DNA of 64,000 nucleotides. Source: Neobacillus ginsengisoli. GTDB taxonomy: Bacteria; Bacillota; Bacilli; Bacillales_B; DSM-18226. The stretch spans positions 682,001-746,000 of the forward strand of contig NZ_JAUSTW010000001.1 in assembly GCF_030813055.1 (NCBI RefSeq), read 5' to 3'. Every line of letters begins with the position of its first letter. Position 1 is the first letter of the stretch. Positions 45,114 through 53,010 of the stretch are shown here, piece after piece. The position numbers and the translations under genes were made by a program. The notes under the pieces are model-generated. The model saw only the letters and a program-made list of their open reading frames with translations, was not told the origin of the DNA and did no database searches.

Positions 45114-45416
45114 ATGGCAAAAAAAGGACAAACCTTTACATTATATACTGAAGAATTAAAACGTGAAGTAGTTCGTTTGAAGTTGGAGGAGGGCTGGTCC
45201 TATCGTCAGCTTCGTGAACGATTCGGGATAAACAGTGATGCACAAATTGCTGAGTGGGTAAAGAAAGTAAAAAATAATGAGTCGTTTGAGGATAATCGTG
45301 GACAGTGGAATAAAAAGCATTTTAACAGCTTAGAAGAAGAGAATGCTTATTTGAAAGCGCAAGTGGAATATCTAAAAAAGCGCAATCCAAATCTACACGG
45401 GAAGGAGTGGTCTTAA
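45114..45416 (+). CDS. IS3-family transposase OrfA
   Basis: 100 residues from ATG at 45114 behind GGGAGGGG. KGQTFTLYTEELKREVVRLK and WSYRQLRERFGINSDAQIAEW form the HTH, followed by a coiled coil. An A6G slippery site near 45375-45381 (CTAAAAAAG) could drive the -1 frameshift that makes OrfAB in this family. It overlaps orfB by 10 bases. Confidence 0.88.
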   Translation: MAKKGQTFTLYTEELKREVVRLKLEEGWSYRQLRERFGINSDAQIAEWVKKVKNNESFEDNRGQWNKKHFNSLEEENAYLKAQVEYLKKRNPNLHGKEWS

Positions 45417-46275
45417 AATCTAAAAGGTTTCAAATTATTGATGAATTAAGGAGAAATCATCCACTTGCGTGGCTTCTCAAAATTGGCGAAGTTTCAAAAG
45501 CTGGGTACTATAAATGGCGCGGTAGTCGTTCAAAAATGTCTATACGTATGGAAGAGGATGTAACGATTAAAGGGCATATATTAGCAATTCATAAGCTACA
45601 CCCTTACTATGGTTATAAGCGAATGACGAGGGCTTTATCCAGAGAAGGAATAATTGTGGTAAATCATAAGCGTGTACGTCGTTTAATGAGGGAATTAGGA
45701 ATAAAATCAGTAATACGTAAGAAAAGACCTTTCTACGGACGTAGAGGCTCGGTTGTATTTCCTAATGTCCTAAACAGAGAATGTTACGCAGAGAATCGGT
45801 TTGAAAAGCTCGTAACTGACATTACATATGTACGAGTTGGAGACAATTTTGCCTATCTATCAGCCGTTTTAGATTTATATAACAATGAGATTGTCGCTTG
45901 GAAAATATCTGAAAGAAACGACCTTGAATTAGTGTTAGACACTTTGAAGCAATTAAAAGGAAAACCATTTACTGAAAAAGCGCTCATTCACTCAGATCAA
46001 GGATTCAATATACAACCAAGGCTTATGAGAAACAAGTAAAAGAGCTTAAAATACAAGGAAGTCATTCCAGAAAAGGAAATTGCCATGATAATGCCTGTAT
46101 TGAATGTTTCTTCTCTCATCTAAAGACCGAGAAGTTGTATTTAGTTCGTCCTAAAACGATAGATCAAGCGTTTCTGGCTATTAAGGAATATATTCAATTT
46201 TACAATAAAGATCGATTTCAAGAAAAATTTAACGGCCTTTCCCCCATTGAATACCGAGAAAAGGCCGCAGCTTAG
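45407..46275 (+). pseudogene. IS3-family transposase OrfB with a single-base frameshift
   Basis: DDE integrase core: LVTDITYVRVGDNFAYLSAVLDLY (first Asp), ALIHSDQGF (second Asp) and, in the next frame, GNCHDNACIECFFSHLKTEKLYL (Glu). The frame breaks near 46004-46005, where GGATTCAATATACAACC lacks one base relative to the expected GFQYTTKAY, so translation stops at 46039 while the true C-terminus continues to TAG at 46275. The element is therefore probably unable to transpose unless complemented. Confidence 0.88.
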
Positions 46276-46383
46276 TATACTCTTTTTTTCATTGTCTACT
46301 TGACAGGGTTATGTGCACATCGCACTAAATCAATAACATTTTTTAAGTGATTTACATATTCCATTGGATTGCATTCAAGTAGT

Positions 46384-46622
46384 TTAGCACCAGCCGCCAT
46401 CATCACATTCTGTGTATTTGGCATCTGGGTGATCAGTAACCGTGACATGCTGATATATTTTTTGCTGATCTGCTTCAAAATGATGTTCTAATTCATATTG
46501 AATATTATTAGGAAGCTTTATTTTTCCAATATAGGTATCCTCTAAAAATAACTCCATTTCTCCATTTCTAATTTTACCGGTTACACAGTCTGTCACTCAA
46601 TCTTTTGTTCTTTTACCGCCAT
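46384..46622 (-). pseudogene. DUF2553/YusG-like gene with N-terminal frameshift
   Basis: From GTG at 46596: VTGKIRNGEMELFLEDTYIGKI, HHFEADQQKIYQHVTVTDHPDAKYTECDDGGWC, which resembles the DUF2553 (YusG) family. The natural start is probably the ATG at 46622, with a GGTGG ribosome site 9 bases upstream, reading MAVKEQKIE; it hits TGA where one base seems lost (about 46597). The remainder is intact. Either a pseudogene or a gene that now uses the GTG without a proper ribosome site. Confidence 0.65.
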
Positions 46623-46738
46623 CTTTTTTCCACCCTCTTAATTCATTTAAGTTTAGATTCCCCCACTATAGAAAAAGGAATTGTGGAAATTAAATGAAGC
46701 CCCCCTAATGTGTTAGAGTTTCGATGAAAATTAAATTA

Positions 46739-47788
46739 TTATTTTATATCTGGCTTGGGCTTTTTTACCCTAAGATAGCGTTTATCATTCATAAATAAAC
46801 TCCAAAAGTATACAAAACCTGGAAATAATATTGCAAAGCCTACAATGTATGTAATGAATACTGCTCTAAAAGAATTTGGATCCGTAAAAGCAGAATGAAT
46901 GGTTACATCTGGATAGATTATGTATGGCAAATGAGCACGTCCATAAACATAGCTTGCAGTCATATATTGTAGTGTAACTGCAATAACAGAAAGACGCGGC
47001 ATCCCTCTGTATCCTGGTTTAAAGGAAGGAAGAATTAAACCAAGACCCCCAACAAGAAAAAGGAATAATGATAAAAACAAAATGGGCGAGTTTTGCATCA
47101 TTTTATCAAAGAGCCAGTCGGTTTCATTTTTTAATGTAAGCAAGATTAGAAATGCGGTTATCAGAGAAATAGGTCCCATAATAAGAGCATCGCGACGATA
47201 AGTATCATATGCTTCTTTTTCATTTGAAGCCTTCGAATAATCGGCCAATAAAAGAGATGAAAGAAAAAGCGTGCTTGAAATCGCAAACGCAAAAAAGGCA
47301 TACTCATTCATGCTTGAAAATAGTTTGGCCAAATTCAGCTGTTGGCTGCCATTTGAAAAATCAACAAAATTTCCATGTGTGATTGGTAGAACGCTTATAA
47401 GTAAGCCCGGAATTAAAATTCCGCATATCCCGGAAACATACGTAAGTGGTGGTTTTTTATACTCTTCGGCAATATGAGAAAATACCAGGAAAGCACTTCT
47501 GACTGTCAAAAGGAGCAGGATAATGCTTCCCGGAATCAGCAACACAGTGCCAAGAGTATAGGCTGCTTTGAGGAATAAGCTATAAATAGCTACAACCAAG
47601 GCTACGATAAATGTATTTGTTACTTCCCAGGTAGGGGAAAGATACCGGTTGGCAATATTCGTCGCTTTTGTTTTTGTTTTATTGATGTAGAGCATAGACC
47701 AAAATCCAGCACCAAAGTCCATTGTAGCCATGATGGAATAAATAAACACAAAACCCCATAATATCGTTATCGCCAGGTAAACATCCAT
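46739..47788 (-). CDS. cydB: Cytochrome bd oxidase subunit II
   Basis: 349 residues, eight to nine transmembrane helices: MDVYLAITILWGFVFIYSIM, ATMDFGAGFWSM, NRYLSPTWEVTNTFIVALVV, FKPGYRGMPRLSVIAVTLQYMTASYVYGRAHLPYIIYPD. This is the YthB-type CydB. AAGGAGGG precedes the ATG. Its partner cydA immediately upstream is reduced to its last ~90 codons, so CydB cannot form an oxidase unless another cydA exists elsewhere. Confidence 0.9.
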   Translation of the reverse strand: MDVYLAITILWGFVFIYSIMATMDFGAGFWSMLYINKTKTKATNIANRYLSPTWEVTNTFIVALVVAIYSLFLKAAYTLGTVLLIPGSIILLLLTVRSAFLVFSHIAEEYKKPPLTYVSGICGILIPGLLISVLPITHGNFVDFSNGSQQLNLAKLFSSMNEYAFFAFAISSTLFLSSLLLADYSKASNEKEAYDTYRRDALIMGPISLITAFLILLTLKNETDWLFDKMMQNSPILFLSLFLFLVGGLGLILPSFKPGYRGMPRLSVIAVTLQYMTASYVYGRAHLPYIIYPDVTIHSAFTDPNSFRAVFITYIVGFAILFPGFVYFWSLFMNDKRYLRVKKPKPDIK

Positions 47789-47801
47789 CTATTTGCCCTC
47801 C

Positions 47802-48092
47802 TTAGGAATTGGAACCTGTGAGTGATACATTTTTTTGCTCTGTACGATTGATATCTTCAAGGACTGGATTCTTTTTAAAATAATATAAAAGAACCAAGAT
47901 AGCGGAGACCGCCAAAACCATATAAATGGCAACAAACAAAGTGAACAGAAGTCCGAGGTTTCCGGCCGTTGTTACGGAGTCAGCTGTTGAAAGCTTATGA
48001 TAAATCGTCCAGGGCTGTCTTCCGGTACAGGCGAAAATGATCCAAGTAATTTCCCCCTTAGATATGGTAAAGAACTTTCTTTGCGAGTTCAC
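47802..48092 (-). pseudogene. cydA: C-terminal remnant of cytochrome bd subunit I
   Basis: ITWIIFACTGRQPWTIYHKL and STADSVTTAGNLGLLFTLFVAIYM are the CydA C-terminal block (GRQPW signature), followed by one transmembrane helix and a polar tail. Homology ends near 48056, and the first 12 codons of the frame look unrelated. All haem-ligating helices are missing: about 80% of the gene is deleted. Confidence 0.85.
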
Positions 48093-48290
48093 TCTATATT
48101 GTCTTATAATGAAACAAAAAATATGTAATGATTACCACTAATTCCAATAATATTAATTGAGGATAAAAGAGACTTAGTAAATGGGGACCTAATGCACAAA
48201 GTATTACCAAATTGTGGGATATTTAAGCTCTCTAAAAATAAAGTTAATATGCGTTCAGGGGATTCTTGATATTTAAAAGGAGGAGAAAAA

Positions 48291-49262
48291 ATGGAAGATA
48301 ACATTAATCGTGTATTCCCCTCTGCTTGGTATGCGATAGCTTTTTCTACAGAAATTAAAAAGAAGCCAATTCGAAGAAAAGTGATTGGGCGAAATCTAGT
48401 ACTGTTTCGAGACAGCCAAGGCAAGGTAAATGCGATTTACGCTTATTGTCCTCATAGAGGAGCAGATTTATCTCTAGGTTGTGTGAAAAATGACACTTTA
48501 ATGTGTCATTACCATGGATGGAAGTTTAATGGAGATGGAAAGTGTGTGGAAATTCCCTCTCAGCCGCATAATCCTGTTCCAAAGTTTGCTCATACGGTGT
48601 TCTATCAAGTAAGAGAAGAGGCTGGACTCATCTGGATATATCCTGATCCTAATGTAAAAGAGACTCCTGAATTTCAAGTAATGCCAGATTTAAAAGATAC
48701 TAAGTTCCGTTTAGCACCTTATAAAGCACATTGGAATGCTCACTTTACGAGGGTGGTAGAAAGTGTACTAGACGTAGCACACCTTGTATTCGTGCATAAA
48801 AAGACCATAGGAAAGAATGCAAATGAAGAGATAAAAGAACTTAATTATACACATGAAGGAGATAAAATTATCATTCGCAATGGTGGAGGATTGTTGGAAT
48901 ATTCGTTCCCGCAGCAATGGATTCTCAAACCAGTTGAGAGTACTAAAAATGCATTCATCAATTATGTAACCTTTACTCCCATTGATGAGGAGAAAACAAT
49001 GATATTCGGGTATGCTGGACGTACGTTTGGAAGGAATATTCCATTTATGGATGGGATTTTCTCCAAATATAGCCTTAAGGTGTTAGATGAGGATAAATCT
49101 GTCGTAGAAAGTCAGCATCCGAGACCAATCCCTGAAGCACTTCGAATGGAAGCTCATGTCTTTGCAGATGGTCCACAAATTGCATTTCGAAAACGATGGT
49201 TTACTTTTCTATCAGAGGAAGAAGATAAAATAAAACTTGATGAGCGTGTCAACGTGATTTAA
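48291..49262 (+). CDS. Rieske non-heme iron oxygenase
   Basis: 323 residues. The N-terminal Rieske domain has CPHRGADLSLGCVKN...CHYHGWKF (CxH-n-CxxH, about 53-76). The catalytic domain carries the mononuclear-iron motif HFTRVVESVLDVAHLVFVHKK (Asp/Glu, two His; about 145-165). Overall it resembles pheophorbide a oxygenase/vanillate demethylase-type ring hydroxylases. A ferredoxin/reductase partner is not encoded nearby. GGAGGAG precedes the ATG. The convergent neighbour is a staygreen-family gene, and in plants SGR and the Rieske enzyme PAO act in one chlorophyll-degradation route; a porphyrin-type substrate is therefore a reasonable inference. Confidence 0.85.
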   Translation: MEDNINRVFPSAWYAIAFSTEIKKKPIRRKVIGRNLVLFRDSQGKVNAIYAYCPHRGADLSLGCVKNDTLMCHYHGWKFNGDGKCVEIPSQPHNPVPKFAHTVFYQVREEAGLIWIYPDPNVKETPEFQVMPDLKDTKFRLAPYKAHWNAHFTRVVESVLDVAHLVFVHKKTIGKNANEEIKELNYTHEGDKIIIRNGGGLLEYSFPQQWILKPVESTKNAFINYVTFTPIDEEKTMIFGYAGRTFGRNIPFMDGIFSKYSLKVLDEDKSVVESQHPRPIPEALRMEAHVFADGPQIAFRKRWFTFLSEEEDKIKLDERVNVI

Positions 49263-49366
49263 TACCGTTCTGCAATAATCAAATGGCTCAAACCCTTCCA
49301 TATTTAAGCACCACTCCATTGGTATGGTTCGTATGGATGGGTTATTTATATAAAATAGTAGGTAAT

Positions 49367-49822
49367 TTAATTTATATATTGACGAGGTGTCCCATAGTAA
49401 AGTTCTTGATTGAGCTGTGGAAAAGTGGAATTGAATTGTATAAATATAGGCGAGTTGGATAAATTAGGATGGAATGTGAAAAATTTACGATCAGCATAAA
49501 TTATGGCAGTTAGAGCAAGAGTAGCTTCTCGCTGGAAGATTTGAAACCTCCTTATGGAAGTAGACTCGTCGAATTCTCCTCCACTCACATAAACTTTCCC
49601 TCTAAGCAGATAGTGCCCTTTTAGTGAAATCCATTCTGCTAAAAACTCGTCTCGCAAATTTTTATTAATGACTGAAAGGTTGTAGGAACAACCAATGCTT
49701 AAAAATAATTCTCCAGTTATATCAGAATGTGTCAAGGTATACTTTCGACCATCAACTGGACTGGATTCGGAAGCAGGGGGCATAAATGTTACTCTTAATT
49801 TAGAAGCATTAAACTTACTAAT
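49367..49822 (-). CDS. Staygreen-family protein (Mg-dechelatase-like)
   Basis: About 151 residues: KFNASKLRVTFMPPASESSP, DGRKYTLTHSDITGELFLSIG, DEFLAEWISLKGHYLLRGKVYV, FQREATLALTAIIYADRKFF and a C-terminal FNSTFPQLNQELYYGT. These match the staygreen domain, and bacterial members have been shown to remove Mg from chlorophyll a. GGAGGG is followed 7 bases later by ATT (49820-49822), which gives the canonical xSKFN start. The nearest in-frame ATGs (49840, 49870) lie upstream of or at that ribosome site. The gene may thus use a rare ATT start. The Rieske gene converges on it. Confidence 0.82.
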   Translation of the reverse strand: MSKFNASKLRVTFMPPASESSPVDGRKYTLTHSDITGELFLSIGCSYNLSVINKNLRDEFLAEWISLKGHYLLRGKVYVSGGEFDESTSIRRFQIFQREATLALTAIIYADRKFFTFHPNLSNSPIFIQFNSTFPQLNQELYYGTPRQYIN

Positions 49823-49910
49823 AACAAACCCTCCTTTCATTAATGTTCCATAAATTACTTTGTCTTGCATTAAACGAAGTTTTTATAGGATAAAAAGGAG
49901 GTGTATAACC

Positions 49911-50204
49911 ATGAGAGTGATACAAATGATTGGCTTAGCCCTAACTATAATTGGTGCAATTAACTGGGGATTGATTGGTTTTTTTAAATTTGATTTGGTG
50001 GCAACGATATTTGGCGGGCAAGGTTCCTTTTTATCAAGATTAATGTATGCCCTTGTTGGAATAAGTGGATTGGTTTGCATAAGTCTATTATTTGATCCAG
50101 AGCCAAAATCAACATATGATATGAACCGGGTTGGCAAAAGAAATTTGAATTATTTCACTGAATTCGGTGAGGATGAAGATTTATCAGATCTTAAAAAAGA
50201 TTAA
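49911..50204 (+). CDS. DUF378-family small membrane protein
   Basis: 97 residues from ATG at 49911 (AAGGAGG upstream). Two helices: MIGLALTIIGAINWGLIGFF and LMYALVGISGLVCISLLF, with FDLVATIFGGQGSFLSR between them and an acidic tail ending EDLSDLKKD. A degraded relative lies at 40445 in the same element. Function unknown. Confidence 0.88.
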   Translation: MRVIQMIGLALTIIGAINWGLIGFFKFDLVATIFGGQGSFLSRLMYALVGISGLVCISLLFDPEPKSTYDMNRVGKRNLNYFTEFGEDEDLSDLKKD

Positions 50205-50515
50205 TCCCTAATAATCAGGAAGACTTATTCTTCCTATTCTCTGTAGCTTCTCCTTTATCATATATGCTTGATATAATAAAAATATTAATTTTCGCTGTGA
50301 TACTAAGAAAACAAAAAAATATTATGAGATTAATCTTTGAATGGCTGGAATTTTGTAAAACAGCCAGCTCCTTAATATCAGTTTACTTATTTGGTGTAAA
50401 TTATACGGTTTCTAAATGTAAACATTAATATACCGACCAGAAAGAGCAGTCCAATTCAAATTAGTTGGACTGCTAATTAGGTGTTATTTAAGGTTTTATT
50501 CTTCAGAATTAGTTC
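50205..50515. other. Intergenic stretch
   Basis: No coding signal. It contains an inverted repeat AGCAGTCCAA...TTGGACTGCT near 50445-50474, which could be a terminator for the minus-strand AhpD-like gene, although the following T-run is poor. Confidence 0.4.
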
Positions 50516-50803
50516 TTATTGCTTTATTTTATTGAAATCATCCATTACTCGTTGTACTAAGGTTACTGCCTGACTCATTACTGCACCGCCGCCGAATGCA
50601 GCGGTTACTCCGATTGCCTCTAATATTTCTTGTTCTGAACACCCTTGATCCAAGCATCCCTTTAAATGGTAAATGATACAGTATTCATCTTGGGCATGAA
50701 TACTGATGCCAAGTGCTATTAATTGCTTTTCTTTCTTACTTAATGTATCCTCTTGAAAACATATTTCTGTAAATTCATTATATGCTCTTACTATATTTGG
50801 CAT
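50516..50803 (-). CDS. AhpD/carboxymuconolactone-decarboxylase-like protein, possibly damaged
   Basis: 95 residues: [52 protein letters not shown]. The family's CxxC is reduced: [13 protein letters not shown] keeps only the second cysteine. Upstream, the same frame reads [11 protein letters not shown], which looks like the natural N-terminus, but has no start codon before a stop, so the gene seems shortened. AhpD-type peroxidase activity is unlikely without the first cysteine. Confidence 0.6.
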   Translation of the reverse strand: MPNIVRAYNEFTEICFQEDTLSKKEKQLIALGISIHAQDEYCIIYHLKGCLDQGCSEQEILEAIGVTAAFGGGAVMSQAVTLVQRVMDDFNKIKQ

Positions 50804-50897
50804 TTTTTTAGTAAAGGTACCAAGCCCTTGCTTATAATTTTATATAACGAAGCTTCTATTTGACTTTGTAATTCCAATCATTTCACTCCTTAAAGTG

Positions 50898-51071
50898 TTA
50901 ATGACTATGCTCAATAAGGTCAATCGTACCCAATACAATGTGTGCTAACCCAAAACCGAATATAGTATTAGCCACCATTTTATTGCTTCGGCGGTTCTGT
51001 TTCAGTGCGTAACCAGTAGCAGTTACCGCTGTACCTAAAACAGTTGGTATCAGACCTTCTCTAATGTTCAC
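50898..51071 (-). CDS. Small 57-aa two-TM protein
   Basis: GTG at 51071 with GGAGGT six to seven bases upstream. Reads MNIREGLIPTVLGTAVTATG, then a basic hinge LKQNRRSNKMVAN and a second hydrophobic segment TIFGFGLAHIVLGTIDLIEH. Similar small proteins are common in Bacillus genomes; function unknown. Confidence 0.65.
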   Translation of the reverse strand: MNIREGLIPTVLGTAVTATGYALKQNRRSNKMVANTIFGFGLAHIVLGTIDLIEHSH

Positions 51072-51086
51072 TCTTTTTACCTCCAA

Positions 51087-51901
51087 GTGTGCCGTCGAAA
51101 GTAGAACATTCTCGAGGAACGTTCATCAATAGTTTTTTTAAAACAAATCTTTAGGTACGAGAGAAGATATTCCAGTATCATCTGCATCCCAGAGAAAAAT
51201 AAGGCAGATAAAAAATAACACCTTTAACTTAAAAAAAGGTAATCAGAGGAATTAATGTTATTTAAGTGAATTAGTAATGAGCTGTATAATAAGTAGGGTG
51301 CTTCAACAAGCTAAAGTAGCAATCATAATAATTATCTTGATCTTCCGCAATCGGGCGCTATTGTTGAAGAAGGATAAATAAAAAAGTCGATTCCTTATTG
51401 TCTTAGGAATTAGGCTTTTTTGTGCTAGAGAAGTCCTTTTCTTTTGGAGATACCTCCAATAGGAATCCTTCCTATAAAATATGTAGAATTCATTTTTTAT
51501 ATTTAATTTGTAAACTATGTTGATTTATATAGCTAAAATCATAAAATCGACACCAAGGGAATACTACATAGTTTACTTTGTGTTGAAAATATACTGGGTA
51601 AAGGTGTGCCGTAACATTTGCTATCAATATAGTGAAGTCGATTTTTTTCATTTTTAGAAAATGATACTTTCTTTATAATTTAAAAAATTGGTAGAATTAG
51701 TTATTAATTGTTTGAATTTATCAACGAAAGTCCTGTATTGATACAATAAGCATTGAGAATTATAAGTATTACTTACTGTAAATGATGGTAATAGTCAAAT
51801 TTGAAAAAATTTTCCCGTAACATAACTACTGTTAACAATAGAAAGAACTCGTAATTGTCCTGAGCCCTAGAAGGCCTATCTAGAGCCTTTTTTATTTTAG
51901 T
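51087..51901. other. Non-coding stretch with repeats and two terminators
   Basis: No convincing gene. Contents: a terminator-like hairpin at about 51389-51425 (GATTCCTTA/TAGGAATT then TTTTTT); an 11-bp inverted repeat GTAAACTATGT (51510-51520) and ACATAGTTTAC (51566-51576); a 17-bp sequence repeated near the middle att site (51548-51564); and a terminator near 51868-51896 (GGCC...AGAGCC then T-run). Confidence 0.5.
51548..51585. repeat. Direct repeat copy 1 (CGACACC element)
   Basis: CGACACCAAGGGAATAC at 51548-51564, followed by TACATAGTTTACTTTGTGTTG. A second copy lies at 52434-52471 with the first 17 bases identical and most of the next 21 shared. Confidence 0.8.
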
Positions 51902-52039
51902 CTAATATTCAATATCATATGAGTCCATTTTAGTCTCTTCCTTTGAATAATAATCATCATACATCATTCCAAGGAGTTTCCAACGCTCTCCATTCTCCAA
52001 TTCCTTTATCATTTTAATTAATTCTTCAGCAGTTTTCAT
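51902..52039 (-). CDS. Small 45-aa ORF near the internal att site
   Basis: ATG at 52039 (TTGGAA upstream, weak). Reads MKTAEELIKMIKELENGERW, then KLLGMMYDDYYSKEETKMDS, YDIEY: an amphipathic helical acidic peptide. The codon pattern looks coding. Small ORFs of this type are often placed beside integrases and att sites of Bacillus elements; function unknown. Confidence 0.5.
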   Translation of the reverse strand: MKTAEELIKMIKELENGERWKLLGMMYDDYYSKEETKMDSYDIEY

Positions 52040-52170
52040 TTCCAATTAGCCCATTTTCGCATAATATTATCATCCTTGCTTTACAAATGAAATTTTATAG
52101 ATACAAGGACAACACAGACAAGATAAGAAATCAAATCAGTCTGAATACAATATCTTGAGGTGTTGCCACC

Positions 52171-52290
52171 ATGAATTTTGAATACAAAGAAACTGGAACT
52201 TTTAATGCAGAAAAGGCAGCAAAAGGTCTGATCGAATTAGCTCAGAAAATCAAGAAGGGTGATAAGAAGAATGATAAAAAAGTAAGCTGA
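52171..52290 (+). CDS. Small 39-aa ORF at the right end of module A
   Basis: ATG at 52171 behind TTGAGGTG. Reads MNFEYKETGTFNAEKAAKG, then LIELAQKIKKGDKKNDKKVS. It lies directly before the module's end terminator and half att site. The same 3' part (from about codon 16) recurs at 61635-61708 without a start, as part of the 143-bp repeat. Possibly an accessory recombination protein, by position only. Confidence 0.6.
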   Translation: MNFEYKETGTFNAEKAAKGLIELAQKIKKGDKKNDKKVS

Positions 52291-52358
52291 CTCATGACCA
52301 ATTAGGACATGAGTTTACTTTTTTTAGTAGCCAGTAAAAATTGCAGATTAACAGATAT
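52216..52358. repeat. Right-end repeat copy 1 with internal att core
   Basis: 143 bases identical to 61635-61777 except at two positions (near 52327 and 52330). It contains the 3' end of the 39-aa ORF, a terminator (ACTCATG/CATGAGT then T-run), GCAGATTA and the core ACAGAT (52351-52356). After the core the sequence ATAATATGGCTTG still partly resembles the host right flank ATCAAGTGGCTTG. Confidence 0.95.
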
Positions 52359-53010
52359 AATATGGCTTGTCCGCCTAATCTGCCCAATGATTAGATGTAT
52401 TGTTTTTCTTGCTCAGTGGACACACCGTTCGACCGACACCAAGGGAATACAATATAGTTGACATTATGTTGTATTATGTTTGATTAAAAAACAAACGAAT
52501 TAGAAATAGGTAGCACATTTGCTTAAGTAACACCCGCAGGCTTAAGCCTGCTTTATAGCCTTCAAGGTTATTTGTTCAAATATTAAGAAACAAATAATCA
52601 ATGGAAGGGATTTTTTTACATATACAGAATGATTAAGGGGAGGTCAATAAATGGAGGACCTGATGCTGATTTAAAATAAAGTCCGAAAATTTATAAAAAA
52701 GATTGATAATTTATAATAAAGTTTGATTAAAAGTTCTATATGTTACGCAGGATTTTCTTGTTCTATAATCGGGCCATATAATTGATATCGGTAATAACAT
52801 AATTTATAAAATTGGAATAATAAAATGAGTGGGCTAACTTGATTAAAAAGTGAAATGGTATGAATATTACTTTGTTAAATTGTGGATGAAGGCTGGGGGC
52901 GCTGACAAGAGCGCCGTATCATGTCTTTACGGGGAATCGAAATTTACCTAGGAAAATCATTTGACTCAAATTATTTTTCTAGTAAATCATTTTAACCGGC
53001 CCCATATATT
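52357..53010. other. Intergenic stretch at the left end of module B
   Basis: No gene recognised. It holds the second CGACACC repeat (52434-52471), a perfect 16-base palindrome with half GCAGGCTT at 52536-52551, and a GC-rich hairpin GGGCGCT/AGAGCGCC near 52896-52917. The last could end transcription arriving from either side. Confidence 0.45.
52434..52471. repeat. Direct repeat copy 2 (CGACACC element)
   Basis: CGACACCAAGGGAATAC at 52434-52450, followed by AATATAGTTGACATTATGTTG. It lies 78 bases to the right of the internal ACAGAT core. Confidence 0.8.

Larger units (their letters stand above)
45043..46305 (+). mobile_element. IS3-family (IS150 group) insertion sequence, inactive
   Basis: Contains orfA and a frameshifted orfB. 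Imperfect terminal inverted repeats bracket it: left ACAGGTAGACATTAAAAAAA-type sequence at about 45044, right (reverse complement) GTCAAGTAGACAATGAAAAA ending about 46305. No clear target duplication was found. The ends are estimated from the repeat match and could be off by a few bases. Confidence 0.8.

Noticed and set aside
46296..46478. 60-aa minus-strand frame
   Set aside because: It overlaps the IS right end and runs in another frame over the DUF2553-like gene; a shadow.
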